NCBI RefSeq assembly: GCF_000708885.1
Contig: NZ_JEOE01000035.1
Location: forward strand, 1 to 45,671
Direction: 5' to 3'
DNA length: 45,671 nt
Source of the DNA: Cellulomonas sp. HZM
GTDB lineage: Bacteria > Actinomycetota > Actinomycetes > Actinomycetales > Cellulomonadaceae
The position numbers and the translations under genes are program-made. Positions 37,520-45,671 of this stretch are shown one piece after another; the stretch's first letter is position 1; each line of letters opens with the position of its first letter. The notes under the pieces were generated by a model that was not told the origin of the DNA, did not search any database, and saw nothing but the letters and a program-made list of their open reading frames with translations.

Positions 37520-37575
37520 CGACCAAGCAGTTGGTTGCGGGATCGAGCCCGTTGGCGTGACGAAGTGCTTGCTCG
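37520..37575. repeat. 56-bp palindromic repeat, copy B
   Basis: It begins CGACCAAGCAGTTGGTTGC, 8 nt after the DUF1990 stop, and ends GTGCTTGCTCG. Its length and arm design equal those of copy A at 36826-36881; the centres differ. Confidence 0.7.
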
Positions 37576-37607
37576 GCGGTCGACGGTCGGCGGTCGACGG
37601 TCGGCGG
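37573..37607. repeat. 14-bp tandem repeat
   Basis: TCGGCGGTCGACGG, 2.5 copies, abutting palindrome B and just downstream of the amino-acid ABC ATPase gene. Confidence 0.7.
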
Positions 37608-37632
37608 GCCCGCCGGCAGGCGGGGCGGTCGG

Positions 37633-38415
37633 CTACAGGACGTGGGCCAGGAAGTCCTGGGTGCGGGGCTCGCGGGGGGCGTCGATGACCTGGGAGACCG
37701 GGCCGTGCTCGACGACGACGCCGTCGGCCATGAACACCACCTGGTCGGCGACCTCACGCGCGAAGCCGATCTCGTGCGTCACGACGATCATCGTCATGCC
37801 CGACGCGGCGAGCTCGCGCATGACGCCCAGCACCTCGCCCACGAGCTCCGGGTCGAGCGCCGACGTCGGCTCGTCGAACAGCATCAGGTCCGGGTTCATG
37901 GCGAGCGCACGCGCGATGGCGACGCGCTGCTGCTGACCGCCCGAGAGCTGCGACGGGTAGTGCTCGAGGCGGTCCGCGAGACCGACGCGGGTCAGCACCT
38001 GCGCCGCCCGCTCGCGCGCCTCGGCCTTGCTCACGCCGAGCACCTGGCGCGGCGCCTCCATGACGTTCCCGAGCGCGGTCATGTGCGGGAACAGGTTGAA
38101 CCGTTGGAACACCATGCCGATGCGCGTGCGCTGGTCCGCGATCTTCTTCGGGTGCAGGCGGTGCAGCCTGCCCGACGAGTCCTCGCGGTAGCCCATGAGC
38201 TCGCCCTCGACGTGGATCGAGCCCGCGCCGATCTCCTCGAGCTGGTTGACGCACCGCAGCGCGGTGGACTTGCCCGAGCCGGACGGGCCGAGCACCACGG
38301 TGACGGAACCGGGCGGGACGACGAGGTCCACGCCGCGCAGCACGTGCGCGTCGCCGTACCACTTGTGCACGCCGCGCATCTCGACCATCGGCGCGTCGAC
38401 TGCCTGCGTGCTCAC
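37633..38415 (-). CDS. Polar amino-acid ABC importer ATPase (GlnQ type)
   Basis: 260 residues from a GTG at 38415. It has Walker [11 protein letters not shown]-loop [12 protein letters not shown], signature [14 protein letters not shown], Walker [17 protein letters not shown], and switch His in [12 protein letters not shown]. The last two segments are characteristic of amino-acid (PAAT) importers. The start overlaps the permease gene by 4 nt. It is the last gene of a binding protein-permease-ATPase operon. Confidence 0.95.
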   Translation of the reverse strand: MSTQAVDAPMVEMRGVHKWYGDAHVLRGVDLVVPPGSVTVVLGPSGSGKSTALRCVNQLEEIGAGSIHVEGELMGYREDSSGRLHRLHPKKIADQRTRIGMVFQRFNLFPHMTALGNVMEAPRQVLGVSKAEARERAAQVLTRVGLADRLEHYPSQLSGGQQQRVAIARALAMNPDLMLFDEPTSALDPELVGEVLGVMRELAASGMTMIVVTHEIGFAREVADQVVFMADGVVVEHGPVSQVIDAPREPRTQDFLAHVL

Positions 38416-39389
38416 ACGCCACCTCCGGCCGGGCGGCCCATGTCGTCCATCGGTCCGATCTCAGGCGTCGTGTGCGCCGCGTTGATGGCAGCCTGCCTGC
38501 CGCCTCGTCGGCCGCGCGCCGGCGAGTGCTCGTCGAACCCGCGCCCGTAGTACCGCTCGAGGTAGTACTGCCCGACCATGAGGATGCTCGTGATCACCAG
38601 GTACCAGAGCGCCGCGACGACCAGCAGCGGGACCGGCAGGAAGATCCGGTTGGCGACCGCGGACTGCGCGAAGTTGAGCTCGAGCGTGAACGGCACCGCG
38701 ATGACCAGCGACGTCGTCTTGAGCATCGAGATCGTCTCGTTGCCGGTCGGGGGGATGATGACGCGCATCGCCTGGGGGATGACGATGCGGCGCAGGATCG
38801 CACCGTCCTTCATGCCGAGCGCCCGCGCCGCCTCGGACTGCCCGCGGTCGACGCTCTGCAGGCCCGCACGCACGATCTCCGCGAGGTAGGCGGCTTCGTT
38901 GAGCGCGAGGCCGATGATCGCGGCGCGGCTCGCGGTCAGCACGTCCTTCGTCGTGAACGTCCACCACTCCGGGCCGAACGGGACGCCGAGCGACAGCTTC
39001 TGGTAGAGCACCGGCACCAGGCCCCAGAAGATGAGCTGCGTGTAGATCGGCGTGCCGCGGAAGAACCAGATGTAGACCCAGGACACGTACCGCATCACCG
39101 GGTTCGCCGAGCGGCGCATCACGGCGAGCAGCAGCGCGAGCACGATCGCGATCGCCATCGAGGCGACGGTCAGCCACAGCGTCCAGCCCACGCCGCGCAT
39201 GATCTGCTTGCTGAACAGGTACTTCCACACCGTGGGCCAGTGGAAGTTCTGGTTGGTGGCCAGGGCGTTGACCGCCATGGCCGCCAGGACGACGACCACC
39301 GCCGCGGACACCCAGCGCCACGGGTAGCGCACCGGGACGGCGTGGATGCGCTCCACGTCGTCGCCGCGTCGGTCGGTGGTCGTCGTCAC
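38412..39389 (-). CDS. Polar amino-acid ABC importer permease
   Basis: 325 residues from a GTG at 39389. A first membrane helix (about 25-42) and an extracytoplasmic loop precede a standard His/Glu/Gln-TM permease core with the EAA-type loop [24 protein letters not shown]. The N-terminus is longer than in GlnP/HisM, and a 45-residue basic tail follows the last helix. Four nucleotides separate it from the binding-protein gene upstream. Confidence 0.94.
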   Translation of the reverse strand: MTTTTDRRGDDVERIHAVPVRYPWRWVSAAVVVVLAAMAVNALATNQNFHWPTVWKYLFSKQIMRGVGWTLWLTVASMAIAIVLALLLAVMRRSANPVMRYVSWVYIWFFRGTPIYTQLIFWGLVPVLYQKLSLGVPFGPEWWTFTTKDVLTASRAAIIGLALNEAAYLAEIVRAGLQSVDRGQSEAARALGMKDGAILRRIVIPQAMRVIIPPTGNETISMLKTTSLVIAVPFTLELNFAQSAVANRIFLPVPLLVVAALWYLVITSILMVGQYYLERYYGRGFDEHSPARGRRGGRQAAINAAHTTPEIGPMDDMGRPAGGGV

Positions 39390-39393
39390 GGCG

Positions 39394-40314
39394 TCAGTCG
39401 ACCTTCGGGTTGAGCTCGGCGGTCTTGACGGCGCCGGCCTCGTTGCCCCACGCGGTGAGGATCTTGGCGTAGTCGCCGTCGTCGATGAGCTTCTGCATCG
39501 CCTTCTGCACGGCGTCGGTCAGCGCCTGGTCGTCCTTCGAGACGACGATGCCCTGCGGCGCGCTCGCGAACACGTCCCCCAGCTGCTCGAGCTGGCCGGC
39601 GGTCTGCGAGATCGCGTACGCGATGATCGGCGAGTCGGCGTACATCAGGTCCGCCTTGCCGCCGACGAGCGCCGTCGTGACGTCCGACTGCTTGGGGTAC
39701 TTCAGCGGGTTGATCGGCTTCTTGCCCTCGTCGGCGCACTTCTTGACCATGTCCGCGAGCTCGTCGTCCTCGACCGTGCCGGTCTGGACGCCGACGGTCA
39801 GGCCGCACAGGTCGGACGGGTCGACCTTGTTCGGGTTGCCCTTCTGCACCGCGTAGGCCTCGCCGGCCTGGAAGTACTGGACCATGTTGGCGGCCTTCAT
39901 GCGCTCCGGGTTGATCGTGAACGACGAGATGCCGACGTCGTACTTCGACCCGATGGCCGGGATGATGCCCGTGAAGTCGGCGGTCTGGACGTCCGCCGTC
40001 AGGCCCATGACCGCGGCGAGCGCCTTGGCGAGCTCCACGTCGTAGCCGACGGGCGTGGTGCCGTCCTCGTCGATGTACTCGGCCGGCGCGTACGACGTGT
40101 CGGAGCCGACGACGAGCTTGCCCGTGCTGGCGACCTTCTGCGGCACGAGCGCAGCGATCGTGTCGTCCTTCGCGACCGACGCCGGGTCGAACGTCGCGGC
40201 GGTCGCGCCGCCGGACGGGGTCGAGCCCGCGTCGTCGTCGGTGCTGCAGGCGCCGAGCAGGAGCACGGACGCGAGGGCGACCGCGGTGAGGGGTGCGGGG
40301 CGGAACAGACGCAA
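39394..40314 (-). CDS. Polar amino-acid ABC importer, substrate-binding lipoprotein
   Basis: 306 residues from a TTG start at 40314. The TTG is chosen because a perfect AAGGAGGA (40326-40319) lies 4 nt upstream and because it yields a clean lipoprotein signal (L-R-L-F-R-P-A-P-L-T-A-V-A-L-A-S-V) with lipobox L-G-A-C, Cys23. The solute-binding domain (SBP_bac_3) shows S-D-T-S-Y-A-P-A-E-Y, G-Y-D-V-E-L-A-K-A-L-A and G-L-T-V-G-V-Q-T-G-T-V. It delivers an amino acid to the adjacent permease. The 130 nt upstream hold the operon promoter, which I could not place confidently. Confidence 0.92.
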   Translation of the reverse strand: MRLFRPAPLTAVALASVLLLGACSTDDDAGSTPSGGATAATFDPASVAKDDTIAALVPQKVASTGKLVVGSDTSYAPAEYIDEDGTTPVGYDVELAKALAAVMGLTADVQTADFTGIIPAIGSKYDVGISSFTINPERMKAANMVQYFQAGEAYAVQKGNPNKVDPSDLCGLTVGVQTGTVEDDELADMVKKCADEGKKPINPLKYPKQSDVTTALVGGKADLMYADSPIIAYAISQTAGQLEQLGDVFASAPQGIVVSKDDQALTDAVQKAMQKLIDDGDYAKILTAWGNEAGAVKTAELNPKVD

Positions 40315-40444
40315 GGGGTCCTCCTTGCCGCGCGGGGGCGCGGGATGAATGACGGGGGCACTCGGGCACCGCGGGCGCGGCGTGTGCGGGAGCGTAACGC
40401 CCACATGTTGCTCGCCGGTAACTTCGCGCCGTCGCGACGTCCGG

Positions 40445-41293
40445 TCAGACAGTAGCGACGCGGCCGGTCGACGCGCGCGCCGACAGGCGCTGCATGGGCG
40501 CCTGGTAGGCGCGCACCGGACCGTCGGCCAACGTGTTGAGCACGCACTGCCCCACCTGCTGGCCCATGCCGTGCACGTCGAGCGTCATCGCGGACAGCGG
40601 CGGGCTCGACAGCCGGCAGAGCGCCGAGTCGTCCCACGCGAGCAGCGACAGGCGCGCGGGGACGTCGATCCCCATCTCGTGCGCGACAGCGAGCGCCGCG
40701 AGGGCCATGACGTCGTTGTCGAACACGATCGCCGTCGGGGCCCCGCGCCGGCCCAGCAGCGAGCGCGCGGCGCGCTTGCCGGCCTCCTCGCCGTAGTCGC
40801 CCTCGACGATGACGCCCTGCACGCCGCGGCGTGCGCACTCGTCGGTGAACGCGTCGCTGCGCGCGCGGGTGTGCAGCAGCGCGTGCGGGCCGGACACGCG
40901 CGCGAGCTGGGTGTGCCCGAGGCCGACGAGGTAGTCGACGGCGTCGCGCGTGGCCTGCGCGTCGTCGATCCACACGTTGGAGAACTCCATGCCCGACGAC
41001 GGGCCGCCGACGACGACCGCCGGCAGCCCGAGCTCGGCCACGACCCCGATGCGTGAGTCGTCCTCGACGACGTTGACGACGACCACCGCGTCGACCATCC
41101 CGCCCGCGGCCCAGCGCCGGTACGCCTCGATCTCCGCGGCGTGGTCCGGGACGACGTGCAGCAGCAACGAACGGTCCTCGGTCGCGAGCACCTCCTCGAT
41201 CCCCGCGATGAGCTCGCCGAAGAACGGCTCGTGGCCGAGCATCCGGGCGGGCCGCGCGAGCACGAGGCCCACGGCGTCGGATCGGTGCGTCAC
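40445..41293 (-). CDS. LacI-family sensor domain lacking the DNA-binding HTH
   Basis: 282 residues from a GTG at 41293. The whole protein is the periplasmic-binding-like core of LacI/GalR regulators: V-G-L-V-L-A-R-P near the start, F-F-G-E-L-I-A-G-I-E-E, V-D-A-V-V-V-V-N-V, A-R-V-S-G-P, and L-S-L-L-A-W-D-D-S-A-L-C. The usual N-terminal helix-turn-helix plus hinge of about 60 residues is missing. It would have to lie upstream, but the beta-mannosidase stop is only 30 nt away. As annotated it could sense a ligand but not bind DNA by the usual route. It may be a 5'-truncated gene or a true HTH-less sensor. Confidence 0.82.
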   Translation of the reverse strand: MTHRSDAVGLVLARPARMLGHEPFFGELIAGIEEVLATEDRSLLLHVVPDHAAEIEAYRRWAAGGMVDAVVVVNVVEDDSRIGVVAELGLPAVVVGGPSSGMEFSNVWIDDAQATRDAVDYLVGLGHTQLARVSGPHALLHTRARSDAFTDECARRGVQGVIVEGDYGEEAGKRAARSLLGRRGAPTAIVFDNDVMALAALAVAHEMGIDVPARLSLLAWDDSALCRLSSPPLSAMTLDVHGMGQQVGQCVLNTLADGPVRAYQAPMQRLSARASTGRVATV

Positions 41294-41323
41294 GCGCGCC
41301 AGCCTAGGTCCTGGTGCCCGGCG

Positions 41324-43789
41324 TCACGCCGAGACGCTGCGCAGCGCCACCAGGTCGTTCGCGGACCGCAGCACCGGCGTCGCCGCGAGCGCGGCCTCGA
41401 GCCCGTCGACGTCGGTGCGCACACGCAGCGTCGCGGTCGAGCCCGCGGGCAGCGTGACGAGCGCGGCGTCGACCGTCGCGGCAGGGTCGAGGCGGTCGAC
41501 GAGGAGCGTGAGGTCGCGCACGAGCGACCGGGCGACGACCGTCACGTCGTACCCGTCGCCCGTCCGCGTCACCCGCACGTCGGCTGTGGCCGGGTCGAGC
41601 CGCAGCTCGACGTCCTCGACCCAGGTGTGCACCTCGCGCACGCCGTCGAGCTCGGCCACGAGCACCTCGCCGCCCGCGTCGGCCGGCACGCGCACGTCGT
41701 CGGGCAGCGCCACGATGCCCACCGAGCGTGCCGCGACGTCCACGGGCAGCTCGGCCCCCGCGCGGCGCGTGCCGTCGAGCGTCTCGCGTCGCACCGACAC
41801 CGTGCCGCCCCACGGGACGTCGGTGTCGTTGACGACCGCCAGCACCGGACGCCCGTCGCGCTCCTGCACGGTCAGCAGCCGCGGCGCGTACGCGGCCCGC
41901 AGCGCCCACCACAGCGGCTTGACCCGCTCGTCGCCGTCGATCGCGGCCCACGACGTCACGGGCCAGCAGTCGTTGAGCTGCCACACCACGGACCCCGCGG
42001 TGCGCGGCCACCACGAGCGGTAGTGCGTGACCGCGTGCGCGACGGCGCGCGCCTGGTTGAGCTGCGCGGCCCAGTGCCAGTCGGTGAAGCCCGCGGGCAC
42101 CCCGAGGTGCGGCTCCATGCCGCGGTCGAGCTTGCCGTTGCCGTCGTCGGCCTTCTGGTGCAGGAGCCACACCTCGTCGTCCTTGCCGAGCGGCGAGCCG
42201 TCGGCGTTGCGGACCGCGCGCTCGAGCGTCGCCCACGTGGGCGGCCCCTGGAAGCCGAACTCGGAGCTGAACCGCGGCACGTCGTCGCGGTAGTGCGTGT
42301 AGTCGATGCGGTTCCACACCTCCCACTGGTGGTGCGTGCCGTGGTCGGGATCGTTGGGGTGCACCTCGGACGGGTCGCGGCGCGGGGAGAACGGGCTGCC
42401 CGCGCTGTAGGGGCGCGTGGGGTCCAGCTCGGCGATCACCGACGGGAACAGGTCGTAGTAGTAGCCCGCGCCCCACGTGAGGTCGCCGAGCTTCTCCTTC
42501 CACCCCCAGTCCTCGTGGCCCCAGATGTTCTCGTTGCCGCCGTTCCACAGCACGAGCGACGCGTGCGACGACAGGCGCGCGACGTTCTCGCGGGCCTCGG
42601 CCTCGACCTGGCTGCGGTGAGGCTCCTCCTCGGGGTACGCGAAGCACGCGAGCGGGAAGTCCTGCCAGACCATGAGGCCGCGCTCGTCGCACAGGTCGTA
42701 GAAGTCGTCGGACTCGTAGATCCCGCCGCCCCACACGCGCAGCAGGTTCATGTTCGCGTCGACGGCCTGGTCGAGGCGGCGCGCGAGGCGCTTGCGCGTG
42801 ATGCGCGTGAGCAGGTGGTCGTCGGGGATCCAGTTGGCTCCCTTGGCGAAGACCGGCACGCCGTTGACGACGAAGGTGAACGCGGTGCCGTGCTCGTCGT
42901 CGGACGTGTCGACGACGACCGAGCGCAGACCCACGCGGCCGTCCCACGCGTCGTCGGCGACCTCGACGAGCAGGTCGTACAGCGGCTGCTCGCCGTACCC
43001 GACGGGCCACCACAGCTCGGGCTCGGGGACGACGACGCGGACCACACCCGTCGTCGCATCCGCGGCCACCACCCCGGTGACGTCCTGCGAGCGCAGCCGC
43101 ACCCGCACCTCGAGCGGCTCGTGGGCGCCCAGGCCCGACCGCTCGACGTCCACGTGCACGTCGACCAGCGCCGCGCCCTCGTCGGTGAACGACACCCGGG
43201 GCCGCACCGCGGCGATGCGCGCGACGCGCCACCGCTCGAGCCGCACGGGCTTCCAGATCCCCGCGGTCTGCAGGTCCGGGCCCCAGTCCCACCCGAAGCT
43301 GCACGCCATCTTGCGCACCATGTTGAGCGGGTGAGGGTACGCACCGGGGCGCGCGCCGATGCGGGCCTGCTCGGCCTCGGCGTGCTCGAGAGCGGAGTCG
43401 AACCGCACGTCGAGGCGGTGCTCGCCCGCGTGCGCGCGCACGTCGAACCGGTAGCCGCGGTGCTGGTTGGCGGTGCGGCCGATCTCGAGGCCGTCGAGCG
43501 TGATCGTGGCGACCGTGTCGAGGCCGTCGAAGACGAGGTCGACGCGCTCGTCGTCGGCCGCGGGCTCGATCGTGAGCGTCCTCGAGTACAGCCACGCCGC
43601 GCGGTGCGCCCAGGCCAGCGCCTTCTCGCCGAGGTCCACGTACGGGTCCGCGATCAGGCCCGCGGCGAGCAGGTCGGTGTGCGCGGTGCCGGGCACCTCG
43701 GCGGCGACCGTCGCCTCGGCGATCGCGCGCGGCACGGGGCCGCCCGCCGAGCGCAGGGTCCAGCCGTCGTGCAGGGTCGTGCGGTTCAT
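41324..43789 (-). CDS. Beta-mannosidase, glycoside hydrolase family 2
   Basis: 821 residues. N-terminal sugar-binding-like domain, immunoglobulin-like domain, TIM barrel (about 300-600) and C-terminal beta domains are in GH2 order. The acid/base is Glu420 in W-N-G-G-N-E, and the nucleophile is Glu510 in S-S-E-F-G-F-Q-G. The segments S-F-G-W-D-W-G-P and V-W-G-G-G-I-Y-E-S-D-D-F-Y are typical of beta-mannosidase rather than beta-galactosidase. There is no signal peptide, so it acts in the cytosol on imported beta-mannosides or manno-oligosaccharides, releasing mannose from non-reducing ends. It lies 17 nt after the two sugar permease genes, in the same operon. Confidence 0.95.
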   Translation of the reverse strand: MNRTTLHDGWTLRSAGGPVPRAIAEATVAAEVPGTAHTDLLAAGLIADPYVDLGEKALAWAHRAAWLYSRTLTIEPAADDERVDLVFDGLDTVATITLDGLEIGRTANQHRGYRFDVRAHAGEHRLDVRFDSALEHAEAEQARIGARPGAYPHPLNMVRKMACSFGWDWGPDLQTAGIWKPVRLERWRVARIAAVRPRVSFTDEGAALVDVHVDVERSGLGAHEPLEVRVRLRSQDVTGVVAADATTGVVRVVVPEPELWWPVGYGEQPLYDLLVEVADDAWDGRVGLRSVVVDTSDDEHGTAFTFVVNGVPVFAKGANWIPDDHLLTRITRKRLARRLDQAVDANMNLLRVWGGGIYESDDFYDLCDERGLMVWQDFPLACFAYPEEEPHRSQVEAEARENVARLSSHASLVLWNGGNENIWGHEDWGWKEKLGDLTWGAGYYYDLFPSVIAELDPTRPYSAGSPFSPRRDPSEVHPNDPDHGTHHQWEVWNRIDYTHYRDDVPRFSSEFGFQGPPTWATLERAVRNADGSPLGKDDEVWLLHQKADDGNGKLDRGMEPHLGVPAGFTDWHWAAQLNQARAVAHAVTHYRSWWPRTAGSVVWQLNDCWPVTSWAAIDGDERVKPLWWALRAAYAPRLLTVQERDGRPVLAVVNDTDVPWGGTVSVRRETLDGTRRAGAELPVDVAARSVGIVALPDDVRVPADAGGEVLVAELDGVREVHTWVEDVELRLDPATADVRVTRTGDGYDVTVVARSLVRDLTLLVDRLDPAATVDAALVTLPAGSTATLRVRTDVDGLEAALAATPVLRSANDLVALRSVSA

Positions 43790-43806
43790 GGGGAGGGCTC
43801 CATCAC

Positions 43807-44628
43807 TCACTTGGTGGCACCGGCCGACAGGCCGTTGTAGATGTACTTCTGCAGCGCGAGGAACACGACGAGCGTCGGGATGATCACCAGCAGCGCGCCG
43901 GCGGACAGGACCTCCCACTGCGTGCCGAGCGGGCCGCGGAACCGGAACAGGGACGTCGAGATGACGCCGAGGTCTCGCGAGGGCATGTAGAGGAACGGAA
44001 TGTAGAACTCGTTGTAGATCGCGATGCCCTTGATGATGACGACCGTGGCGATCGCCGGCTTGAGGAGCGGGAAGATCACCTTGCGGTAGATCGTGAAGTG
44101 GTTCGCGCCGTCGAGCGTCGCGGCCTCGTCGAGCGAGATCGGGATCGACCGCATGAACTGCACGAAGATGTAGATCGACACGATGTCGGTCCCCATGAAC
44201 AGGACGATCGGCGCGAGGCGCGTGTTGTAGAGACCCAGCTGGTTGACCACCTGGAACGTCGCGACCTGCGTCGTCACGCCGGGCACGAGCGTCGCGACGA
44301 GGAACGCGCCGAGCACCAGCTTCTTGAACCGGAAGTGGAACCTGTCGAGCGCGTACGCGGTCATCGAGCCGATGACGATCGTCCCGACGACCGACACCAC
44401 CAGGATGATCGTCGTGTTCACGAACGCGCGCGCCATGTCGGCGTCCTGGAACGCGGTGACGAAGTTGCTCAGCGTCGGGTGCTTCGGCAGGTCGAGCGGA
44501 CCGCTCGTCGCGTAGTCCTGCGACGTCTTGAGCGACGTCAGGACGATCACGACGATCGGCACGAGCGCGCACAGGCTCGCGACGACGAGGCTCGTGTACT
44601 TGCCGCCCGCGGCGAGGACCTTCTTCAC
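43807..44628 (-). CDS. Sugar ABC importer permease, MalG-like
   Basis: 273 residues from the GTG at 44628, which overlaps the upstream permease stop by 4 nt. It has six membrane helices and the EAA loop I-S-L-D-E-A-A-T-L-D-G-A-N-H-F-T-I-Y-R-K-V-I-F-P-L-L-K-P. The C-terminus is of CUT1 MalG type (L-F-R-F-R-G, Q-K-Y-I-Y-N-G-L-S-A-G-A-T-K). With its MalF-like partner it should import a manno-oligosaccharide for the adjacent beta-mannosidase. No ATPase is encoded nearby; CUT1 systems in actinobacteria often share a distant MsiK-type ATPase. Confidence 0.95.
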   Translation of the reverse strand: MKKVLAAGGKYTSLVVASLCALVPIVVIVLTSLKTSQDYATSGPLDLPKHPTLSNFVTAFQDADMARAFVNTTIILVVSVVGTIVIGSMTAYALDRFHFRFKKLVLGAFLVATLVPGVTTQVATFQVVNQLGLYNTRLAPIVLFMGTDIVSIYIFVQFMRSIPISLDEAATLDGANHFTIYRKVIFPLLKPAIATVVIIKGIAIYNEFYIPFLYMPSRDLGVISTSLFRFRGPLGTQWEVLSAGALLVIIPTLVVFLALQKYIYNGLSAGATK

Positions 44629-45521
44629 GAGAGCTCGACCTCCTCCTCGGGCACGAGCCGCCGCTGCAGCCACGTCACGAGCAGCACGATGACGAGCAGC
44701 ACGACGGCCATCGCGGAGGCGAGCCCCACCTTGTTGGACTCGAACGCCGTCTTGATCGTCTGGATGACGAACGTCGTGGACCCGTTCGCGCCGTCGGTCA
44801 TGATGAACGGGATCTCGAACACGGCGAGCGAGCCCGAGACCGCGAGGATGAACGACAGGCTGATGATCGGCTTGATGCTCGGCGCGATGATGTAGCGGAA
44901 CTGCGACCAGCGGCCCGCGCCGTCCAGCTCGGCCGCCTCGTACAGGTGCGGCGGGATCGACTGGATCGCGCCGAGGAACAGCACGAAGTTCAGGCCCAGG
45001 TAGCGCCAGATCGAGGTGCCGGCGAGCGAGAAGTTGATGATGCTCGGGTCCCCCAGCCACAGGGGCATCGACTCCTGCGGCACCCCGAACAGCCCGATCA
45101 GGGTGTCGAGCGTGCCGCCCGGCTGGAAGAAGAACAGGAAGATGAACGAGATCGCGACCCCGTTGATGAGGTAGGGGAAGAAGAGGATCCCCTTGAACAG
45201 GTTCTTGAACCGCGTGCGGAAGCTGAGGATCGTCGCGAAGTACAGCGCGAGCGCGATCTGCACCACGGAGGCCGCCAGGTAGTACAGGCTCACCCAGAAC
45301 ACCCGGAACAGCTCCGGCCGCGTGAAGAACTCGACGTAGTTGTCGAGCCCCACCGAGCTCTTGACCTTGCTGATCCCGTTCCAGTCCGTGGTCGAGTACC
45401 AGAACATGTTGGCCACCGGGACGTACGTGAACGTCACGAGCAGCACGAGCGGGACGAGCAGGAACAGCCACGGGGTGATGCGCCAGCCGCGGCGCGTGGC
45501 GCGGACGGGGGCGTTGCTCAT
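44625..45521 (-). CDS. Sugar ABC importer permease, MalF-like
   Basis: 298 residues. Six membrane helices follow a basic cytoplasmic N-terminus (M-S-N-A-P-V-R-A-T-R-R-G-W). The EAA loop reads P-P-H-L-Y-E-A-A-E-L-D-G-A-G-R-W-S-Q-F-R-Y-I-I-A-P-S. T-D-W-N-G is the usual CUT1 motif after helix 1. It is translationally coupled to the MalG-like gene (4-nt overlap). The binding-protein gene lies upstream across an 84-nt gap that holds a strong G/C palindrome. Confidence 0.95.
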   Translation of the reverse strand: MSNAPVRATRRGWRITPWLFLLVPLVLLVTFTYVPVANMFWYSTTDWNGISKVKSSVGLDNYVEFFTRPELFRVFWVSLYYLAASVVQIALALYFATILSFRTRFKNLFKGILFFPYLINGVAISFIFLFFFQPGGTLDTLIGLFGVPQESMPLWLGDPSIINFSLAGTSIWRYLGLNFVLFLGAIQSIPPHLYEAAELDGAGRWSQFRYIIAPSIKPIISLSFILAVSGSLAVFEIPFIMTDGANGSTTFVIQTIKTAFESNKVGLASAMAVVLLVIVLLVTWLQRRLVPEEEVELS

Positions 45522-45548
45522 CGGATCTCCTTGCCGGGACAGGCGGGC

Positions 45549-45569
45549 GGGGGGGGGGGGGCCCCCCCC
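45549..45569. repeat. G13-C8 homopolymer palindrome
   Basis: Thirteen G followed directly by eight C, extended by flanking CGGGC and GCCGGG. It lies between the binding-protein and MalF-like genes. It could be an mRNA hairpin attenuating permease expression, or an assembly joint. Confidence 0.6.
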
Positions 45570-45605
45570 GCCGGGCCCTGATCAGACCTGTCGTCGGACC
45601 TGCGA

Positions 45606-45671
45606 TCAGCCGACGGACGCGCGGGCCGCGGCCCACTTCTTGTTCAGGCCCCCGAAGATCTGGTCCTTGCC
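45606..45671 (-). CDS. Extracellular solute-binding protein, C-terminal end (partial)
   Basis: Only the last 21 codons and the stop lie in the window: G-K-D-Q-I-F-G-G-L-N-K-K-W-A-A-A-R-A-S-V-G. The amphipathic, Ala/Lys-rich ending and its place directly upstream of MalF/MalG-like genes identify it as the probable CUT1 sugar-binding lipoprotein of this importer. The family call rests mainly on context. Confidence 0.6.
   Translation of the reverse strand, partial: GKDQIFGGLNKKWAAARASVG

Noticed and set aside
41141..43840. 899-codon plus-strand frame opposite the beta-mannosidase
   Set aside because: Val/Arg/His-biased antisense shadow of a complete GH2 enzyme.

Overview
The window is chromosomal DNA from a very high-GC Gram-positive actinobacterium, most like Cellulomonas or a close relative. 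This is judged from G/C-saturated third codon positions, frequent GTG starts, a prfB/ftsEX/smpB cluster, a ROK repressor with a ChvE/GguAB-type sugar importer, an Lsr2 protein, a class Ib nrdHIEF operon and a beta-mannoside locus. No rRNA, tRNA, tmRNA or CRISPR array was recognised. LAYOUT. 1-13550 is core: two tandem DUF2207 membrane protein genes, smpB, an M23 peptidase, ftsX and ftsE on the minus strand, with prfB further upstream at 12438-13550. A plus-strand sugar cassette (ROK repressor, then mmsA-mmsB-chvE) lies between prfB and ftsE. Both of its transcription units start at near-identical promoters in which an inverted repeat covers the -35 hexamer. 13609-14012 is a broken TadG-like gene. 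14013 to about 24750 is an accessory island with visibly lower G/C at third positions: a membrane-anchored hypothetical protein, Lsr2, a zinc-ribbon/PD-(D/E)XK-like nuclease, an IS3-family element, and then the three-gene operon described below, behind a truncated DUF4062 remnant. 24805-28981 is nrdHIEF with two NrdR boxes. 29290-45671 holds an AfsR-like regulator, a DrrAB-type exporter, an MFS transporter divergent from a GlxA-type regulator, a DUF1990 gene flanked by two related palindromic repeats, an amino-acid ABC importer, and a beta-mannosidase locus with two permeases and a LacI-like protein that lacks its DNA-binding domain. CENTRAL OBSERVATION. The minus-strand operon 24200->19403 encodes a ComEC-like metallo-beta-lactamase-fold protein, one polypeptide that joins E2 (UBC), E1 (ThiF) and JAB/JAMM deconjugase domains with all key residues present, and a patatin-like phospholipase. 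The genes overlap by 7 and 4 nt. This resembles type II CBASS (patatin effector plus Cap2 E1/E2 plus Cap3 JAB), but no CD-NTase is present and the MBL protein sits where the CD-NTase would be. The MBL protein ends in a low-complexity tail finishing Gly-Phe-Gly-Cys, which could be a conjugation or JAB-processing site. It is the best candidate here for a poorly described conflict system. CAVEATS. Several frame breaks (DUF2207 junction, TadG-like gene) and a G13C8 run fall in GC-rich repeats and could be assembly errors rather than biology.
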